From Entamoeba invadens IP1 (lineage: Eukaryota; Evosea; Mastigamoebida; Endamoebidae), in assembly GCF_000330505.1 (NCBI RefSeq), contig NW_004440121.1, positions 16,067 to 80,066 on the forward strand: a DNA stretch of 64,000 nucleotides. The letters are read 5' to 3'. A program made the position numbers and the translations under genes. Shown here in pieces: positions 58,282 to 64,000 of the stretch; the stretch's first letter is position 1; each line of letters opens with the position of its first letter. The notes below the pieces were generated by a model. That model searched no databases and was not told the origin of the DNA. It saw nothing but the letters and a program-made list of their open reading frames with translations.

Positions 58282-61200
58282 TTAGAATTGGATTTTTCTT
58301 GTAAAGTTTTCTCTTGTTTTTATATCAAATGTCTTACTAAATTCGAAACTAGGTTTTAATTCTAGTAAGTTATATGTATAAGATTCTCCCGCGTAGAGTT
58401 TCTTATATAATTCAATTGGATTTTCGTTATTTTCCAATAAATTGTTTGGAATACCTTTCATTTTCATATGTAAAGCATGTTCTTGTTTATCGTTTGTTAA
58501 TACATCTATATAAGCTTTCTTACCTAAGAAGAAAGATTCTTTTGAATATACATCCCCAGATAATTCATCGAAATCTGGATGGAATTGTTCTAATTCACCT
58601 CTTCTTAATGTTTTACCATATATTTCTTTATATTTTTGTTCTAATAGTTCTATCTTATTTTTGCCTATATGCACTGAATCAGTATCTTAATAATATATAT
58701 CTATATTTAAATCTTCTGCTAAACACATTACTTCATTTATTATTCTCTTACTCATACTTAATATTTGTACACCAATGAGATTTGGAACATAGAAGTCATC
58801 AAATGGTTTGTTTGTTTCAAAACATCTATTATTATCTGATATGTTATACATAGATTTAACTAATGTAAAGTTCTTTTTAAGATACCTATCTGAATCACAT
58901 TTTACTTTATTATTAATATATTTGTAAACCAAGTCATTTTTAATTGGTTTTTGAATTGTTTTTCCATATGAACTATTCATCAATAATTTATAATTATTTT
59001 GTAATGGATTACCTTCTTTTTAAGTTGATATCTTAAATTGTATATCTTTTCAATCTCATTACTAAACACATTCGATTTACAACCAGTCCAATAATATCCT
59101 CTAATAATATTAAACTCTATTTGTTGAAATTTAATCATGTCTTCAAGCATATTATTATCTACTCTCATTGTACAACATTCATTAACATTATGATTACCTT
59201 TTTTATCTTTCTTAGTTATAATTGGGAAGTGTAAATGTTTGTTAACCTTGGTTATTTCTATATCCACAATAAATGCTGATATATAACGTTCATTTGTTGG
59301 TTCTAATTGTTGTTCTAACATTAAGTGGTTTAATATAGTTTTATTACATGATTCTTGAGGGATTACTATAGGTTTTCCAGTTGCTAGTTTTAGCCTATGT
59401 ATAACGCTGGGATATAATGAACATGCGTCATAATCATATAAATCTTTAGTAACATGTTGTTTAGTATTATCTCTACACATATTTCTACCTCCATATACTG
59501 CACCCTGTATAAATTCTCTAACTTTCCCAGAATATTGCATTAAGTTTGAAATTTGTGTGTAAACATGTAATTTGAAATAGTGATTAGCTAGAGTCGATAT
59601 ACTAATAAAGTTGTCAACATCTATATTTAAACTTTTCAAATTATTATTTCGGAATTTAATATGACCTTCTTTTAATATTCTAACGTCTTGACAACAGTGG
59701 AATTTACAATATAATCTCATATCGAACTTGTCGTTATTTCCTTAGCAATTATCAATTTTATATATATTCTCTTTAAATAAATTATATTGATCTTTATTCC
59801 ATTTTTGAGATTCATATTCACCAGCTTCTGAAATTATTCCAACGTTATTTTGAATTCTATCTGCGTCGTAGTAATTATAAGGAATAATTCTTTTTAAATA
59901 TTAGATAAATCAAACATTTTAAGAAAATCTGATAACTTATTTGAAATCATTGAATAACTATCTTTCAAAACAATTCTTTTTTTGTGATAATTTAGTTTCA
60001 TTTTCATAGTTTTTCCATCTTTCTTAATACATGTCTCAATTCCATATTTTGCTGAGAAACACGAATCATATTTCAAATTATGAAAGTAAACAACAGAATT
60101 ATTATCTAAATCAGATAAGAAGATTTCTACACATTCGTTTCCGTATTTACATGAAATTTGAAATGAATTTCGTTTAGAATAAGCAACACAATATGCTTTA
60201 TGAATTCCTTGTGTGCTAGCTTCAAAATCTGCATAATAGTAAGTATAGTTTTTACATTTAGATTTTTTAGTAGTTTTTTCCATTGTTATTGGTTTAACTT
60301 CGAAATCTAGATAATCTAATGATTCGATTGATTGTTTAACATAATAAGATAAATCAGATGGTAAATGAAGTACATCGCTAAGTGAATATGGTTTAAAACC
60401 ATTATTATCTCTAATATATAAAATAAGTTCAGATAATTTGATAGAACTATTATTTTTATCTTTAACTTCATAACATTGTTTATTTTTATTATAACGTTGT
60501 TTATTAAACACGGATTCAATTGGTTTGTTGTGATCTAATGCCCATTCATTCATTTCAACTCTATTCTTAAGATAAAATGGAGTAATAGGAATATCAACAT
60601 CTAAGAAATAATGATCACCCTTCATATTTGAATCTCTAAATAAATACATACTAATTTCAATAGCTTCTTCATTATCTGATCCTATATATTTCATTATTGT
60701 ATTAGCATGATCTTTACGCTTTAATTCTTCACGTTTTATTTGAATTCTAATATTACATGATTTTGAAACTTTATCTATCAATTTAATTTTCTGATATCTT
60801 GAATAACAATGAACACGATATAAATCAATAATTTTCTCATCTATTTTATCTTGTTGTAACGCATATATTAAACAATTATTATTTAATTCAGGTCTAATTT
60901 TGTTTTCAACACTAAGAGAATCAAATATTTGTGCTATTTTTAAATATTTAGAGAAACATTTATATTCTTCTGTATAATGATAAGAAAAGAATGCAGCACC
61001 ATTGTTTCGATATTCATTAATTTCATTTTTATAATCATATTCTTCAATTATTAATTCTGTAATAAATAAAAATTCTGGAACTTCACGTTGAACATAAAAT
61101 GCAGAATCTGAACTGTTTTCAATTTCAGATTGATTATATAAACCAAGAGTTTTGTTTGATATTGATTTAAGAAATTCATCTATATTTTCTTTAGAATTTA

Positions 61201-61303
61201 ACATATATGTTTTCCAAGTGGTATCAGTAAATCTATATTTATAAACTAAATTTGTTGTTGAATCCAGTTTTTCAATTAATTGATTAAAAAACTGTCTAAT
61301 CAT
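58282..61303 (-). pseudogene. Protein-primed type DNA polymerase B, disrupted
   Basis: Family B polymerase of the organellar/viral group. Exonuclease motifs: Exo I YYADFEAST (about 60230), Exo II YFHNLKYDS (about 60080) and Exo III YCKFHCCQDVRIL (about 59700). Polymerase motifs: A YDYDACSLYPSV (about 59430), B MNSSYGK (about 58975) and C DTDS (about 58670). The C-terminal part with SKESFFLGKKAYIDVL is intact to the stop at 58282. Lesions from 5' to 3': a frameshift at about 59893, a TAA near 59742, a frameshift near 59015, and a TAA at 58675-58677 directly before DTDS. Apart from these, all catalytic residues are kept, so inactivation seems recent. It replicated the element, using a terminal protein as primer in related systems. 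Confidence 0.9.
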
Positions 61304-61309
61304 ACCAAT

Positions 61310-62002
61310 TCATCTTAATTTTTCTTCAAATCCGCTATTAAGATCAGCATGAATTATATTATTATCTACGTCATATGTTACACCTTCTGTTTTATATTCA
61401 TTATCATTTATTGATCGTTTGTATGGTTCATATTCATCATAAATTTGATCTCTGTTTTCATCTTTATCTCTTTGTTCAATATTATTGTTTAAACTCCAGT
61501 CTAAATTATTTTTTATATTATAATAATCATTAATCATGTATTCGTTTTCTTTTTCATTCTTAAGTTGATCATTAAGATCATTATAATATTCTTGAGATAT
61601 TGTTTCATCATCTATTTCGGTATTATGTTTTAAACTCCATTCTAAATTCTTTTTATTAAGATCTTTTTCATCATCTAAATTTTTAATTAATGTTGCTTTT
61701 TTATTAATTAATCCAAAAGTTTGTTTATCAGTTTTATTTAATTTATCAAACACAATTCTTAAAAATGGTTGTTCTAATTTTACTATTGTTTTTTGATAAT
61801 TATTTCTAAGTTTAAGATAGTCATCTCTAGATTCAATATTCATTTTCAATAATTCTTTTCTACATTCTCTATTTAAAATTTTAGTAGATGGTGATTTAAT
61901 AATTCCATCTTTAATTCTAAAAAAATCAAAAATTTCTTCTTCGGAATAAGTTTTAATAAATTTGTGAAAATTCTTTTTCAAGAATTCTTGTGTAGTGCTC
62001 AT
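61310..62002 (-). CDS. N-terminal extension of the element polymerase, or separate protein
   Basis: 230 codons starting MSTTQEFLKKNFHKFIKTYS, highly charged and Asn-rich, with a duplicated segment (NLEWSLKHNTEIDDETI and NLDWSLNNNIEQRDKDE). The frame is the same as that of the polymerase, from which it is separated by one TGA (61310-61312) and the codons for Ile-Gly. So it may be the polymerase N-terminus cut off by a CGA to TGA change, or a gene of its own directly upstream. Its ATG stands 141 bases from the element end, inside a promoter-bearing repeat. No domain recognised; a terminal protein or priming domain is conceivable by position only. Confidence 0.6.
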   Translation of the reverse strand: MSTTQEFLKKNFHKFIKTYSEEEIFDFFRIKDGIIKSPSTKILNRECRKELLKMNIESRDDYLKLRNNYQKTIVKLEQPFLRIVFDKLNKTDKQTFGLINKKATLIKNLDDEKDLNKKNLEWSLKHNTEIDDETISQEYYNDLNDQLKNEKENEYMINDYYNIKNNLDWSLNNNIEQRDKDENRDQIYDEYEPYKRSINDNEYKTEGVTYDVDNNIIHADLNSGFEEKLR

Positions 62003-62143
62003 TTAGGATAAGAAAAAATAAAATTATCACTTTGAAATAATAAATAAAAAATAATAACCCTAAAATAACGGAGCTAAGCGACGAAATTGTGAAGATTTAG
62101 GCGGGGACGTAGTCCCCCTAAATTGGCACGATTTATATACTAC
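62003..62143. repeat. Right terminal inverted repeat of the Polinton-like element
   Basis: Inverted partner of 57567-57708, with the same hairpin at about 62094-62124 and the same distance to the first ATG. One stem position is compensated differently (GCCAATTT against GCCGATTT), and the outer 19 bases are identical. Confidence 0.85.
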
Positions 62144-62149
62144 AATATA

Positions 62150-64000
62150 ATAAATCTTTTTAATTAATTTGATATTTATGGTATTAAGATCTATTACACA
62201 ATAGGAAATAATTTGGATAAAGTCGACCAGACAATTGTCGTACACTTCCTAAAATAGATTTGTGTACATAAATTACATTTTTTTTAAAGAAAAGTTAATA
62301 AAAATTTCTTTGTAATTTTCTCGATATAAGAAACAATTCGAAGCTGTTTTCAAATCAAAAACATTGAACTTTTATTGAAATGTTTAAAAAGATTCAAATT
62401 GTTTAGAGAATATTACATTGAATAAACCATCAATAAACCATCATTTTATAAATCAATTATTTATTCCAAATATAGATGGTTTAATTAACAAACAAGCGAT
62501 AAATGTACTATATTTGATAATAAAATATTAATACATTATTATCAAACAATTTGAAATAATAATGTTAATTAAAAATGTTGTATTAATTTTAATTGTATAT
62601 ATAATTATTTTTTCATATCTTCGAACTAGACTGGTATATTTTTATTATGAATTAACATTTAAATTAATGATTTTAGTATGTTATTATTAACAGTATTATT
62701 TACATTATATTAAGATAACCACAAATTATTACAAATAATAACAAATTTATCAATATACAAATCCTTTATTATAATTTAAACATTATGAAAACAATTCAAG
62801 TTAAACCAAACCCATTTTACTTACAATTTAATTACTTTTTATGTATTCCTCTATCTTTTGAATTGAATGTATATTTTAATTTATAATTATGGGGTTATGT
62901 TGAATGTAAATAATAAATAGCTTTAATATAACAATTAAACTATTCTTTTGAATGTTAAATTTTACAAAAAAAAACACTAATTATATACTATAATTGTTTA
63001 ATAAATATTACTATTGTTGTTTTCAAAACAAAACGTCACCTGTTATATAATTTATGTATAATATAGTTATTTAATATATAGAAAAAAACTATATTCATTT
63101 ACTATATTGTTGATATTTTTGGTCATATTGAACAATTTTTTCGATATCTTTTCGTGTATTTTTAAATGTTAAAAGCCAAGAAAACATTTATAAAATACAC
63201 ACATTATACTCATTTATTTAGTTAATGTCATGTTTTTTATTTAATTGAGGTTATCATATACAATAAAAGTTGGTCAACTTAATGGGTAACTCAGTGTTTA
63301 TTCTTATATTTTATTAAATAATTTTATTTGTGATTTTAATTTGTATTTAACCATTGGTTTTAAAGTCATGATTGTGTATAAGCAAGATTATTTAAACAAT
63401 CAAAATGTTTATTTTTTAATCATAAAAAATGTTTTTAACTTTGTTATTGGGTTGTTTTAATTTTTTGTGTTTTGGCAAGTTTTGTTTTATGACAACTCGA
63501 ATAATTATACAAATCATATATATTAATCATGGTACAAATTCGGGTTTTATGCTTAAAAATTTGTTTTTATTGTCATTGATAAGTGCTTGTATTTTCTTAA
63601 AATTTTACAAAAAAACACAAGTGATAAAAAATACAGTTCATATCAACTTTGCACATCAATCGTTGTAGTTAAGTCATTGAACAAACATTGTTCGGAACAG
63701 TTTTTTGAATGTGTTTATATTGAAATTTTTTCATATTATTTACTTTCGATAAAAACATTAAAAAACGAACTTTGAAAAAAAAATCAAGTTCACTCTTCAA
63801 AATTTTGATTATGTAATTAAAATAATTAAGTGCCACATTAGTAATGCTAAACACTTGTTAATCGATGAGTCACCGTTGTTCATTTAAGATATTAAAGTTG
63901 AGTTGAGTAGATATAGTGGTATCAATGGTGTTCTATTTTTATGAACTTTGTTTAAAAAACATATTTCGAAAAATATTAGACATTGTTGTAAACTATTCAA
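62150..64000. other. AT-rich end of window with gene scraps
   Basis: At 62170-62255 (plus strand) a 29-codon stretch without start, containing IGNNLDKVDQTIVVHFL and a stop, may be the tail of a lost gene next to the insertion. GTACAC/GTGTAC arms lie near 62240-62267. A hydrophobic ORF at 63429-63668 (MFLTLLLGCFNFLCFGKF...) is possible but low complexity. Nothing else is supported. Confidence 0.3.

Larger units (their letters stand above)
57567..62143. mobile_element. Compact Polinton-like element, 4.6 kb
   Basis: The element is bounded by inverted repeats of about 140 bp beginning GTAGTATATAAATCGTGCC and flanked by a perfect 6-bp direct repeat AATATA (57561-57566 and 62144-62149). A 6-bp duplication, long inverted repeats and a protein-primed-type DNA polymerase B are the marks of Polintons (Mavericks), known from Entamoeba. 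But full Polintons are 15-20 kb and encode an integrase, an ATPase, a protease and capsid proteins, none of which is present. Gene content: a 121-residue unknown protein reading in from the left repeat and the polymerase with an N-terminal extension reading in from the right repeat, converging near 58.1-58.3 kb. It is either an internally deleted derivative or a small polymerase-only lineage. Confidence 0.85.

Noticed and set aside
63429..63668. 79-codon hydrophobic ORF
   Set aside because: Might pass for a signal peptide, but the whole frame is Phe/Leu/Ile-rich as expected from T-rich DNA.
1..64000. CRISPR arrays, rRNA genes, bacterial operons
   Set aside because: No regularly spaced direct repeats, no rRNA sequence; gene style, introns and class of mobile elements are eukaryotic.

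Overview
The window is nuclear DNA of an Entamoeba, most likely E. invadens or a close relative. It is strongly AT-rich. It carries Entamoeba-type surface receptor kinases (Cys-rich ectodomain, one membrane segment, kinase domain), BspA-like leucine-rich-repeat proteins, an actin and a monoubiquitin ending in GGY, a Rab-like gene with very short introns, a Tc1-type transposase and a Polinton-like element. The species call is an inference from this gene mix; no rRNA or other marker is present.

Layout. 0-3.4 kb: no sure protein gene; two GC-rich structured islands (63-204, 3139-3399) and two TA-flanked inverted-repeat elements. 3.4-8.5 kb: an intact transmembrane kinase (minus strand). 8.6-19.3 kb: short inverted-repeat elements, an intron-bearing unknown gene (9.8-10.9 kb) and a broken secreted Pro-rich surface protein (11.4-12.4 kb). 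19.5-23.9 kb: a second transmembrane kinase with one frameshift. 25.9-27.6 kb: a broken Hsp70-like gene. 27.8-28.6 kb: a three-exon Rab-like GTPase. 29-35.4 kb: two BspA-like genes (the first with three stops in its N-terminus), a nitroreductase cut by an assembly gap, and a TLDc-like coiled-coil protein. 37.9-41.1 kb: tRNA-Gly(UCC), ubiquitin, an unlisted gene relic at 38.7-39.0 kb and a 438-aa unknown protein. 45-49 kb: a metallothionein-like 36-Cys protein with a TATA box directly beside a short transposon, a Tc1 transposase relic and a 190-aa unknown protein. 49.8-51.8 kb: a signal-peptide ORF, a 1.1-kb transposon with about 90-bp inverted repeats and a third kinase copy in ruins. 55-57.5 kb: a broken major-facilitator transporter, actin and tRNA-Leu(CAG). 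57.6-62.1 kb: a compact 4.6-kb Polinton-like element with long inverted repeats, a 6-bp target duplication and a protein-primed-type DNA polymerase B carrying several lesions.

The main theme is mobile DNA. At least eleven elements are bounded by inverted repeats and flanked by TA on both sides, several beginning CAGT, as expected of non-autonomous Tc1/mariner elements; a Tc1-type DD34E transposase relic lies among them. Many genes carry single frameshifts or isolated stops, often at A runs. Some may be draft-assembly errors, but others (three stops in 14 codons, adjacent TAA/TAG stops, the ruined kinase) look like real decay. Three 100-N gaps mark scaffold joins; two of them fall inside mobile elements.
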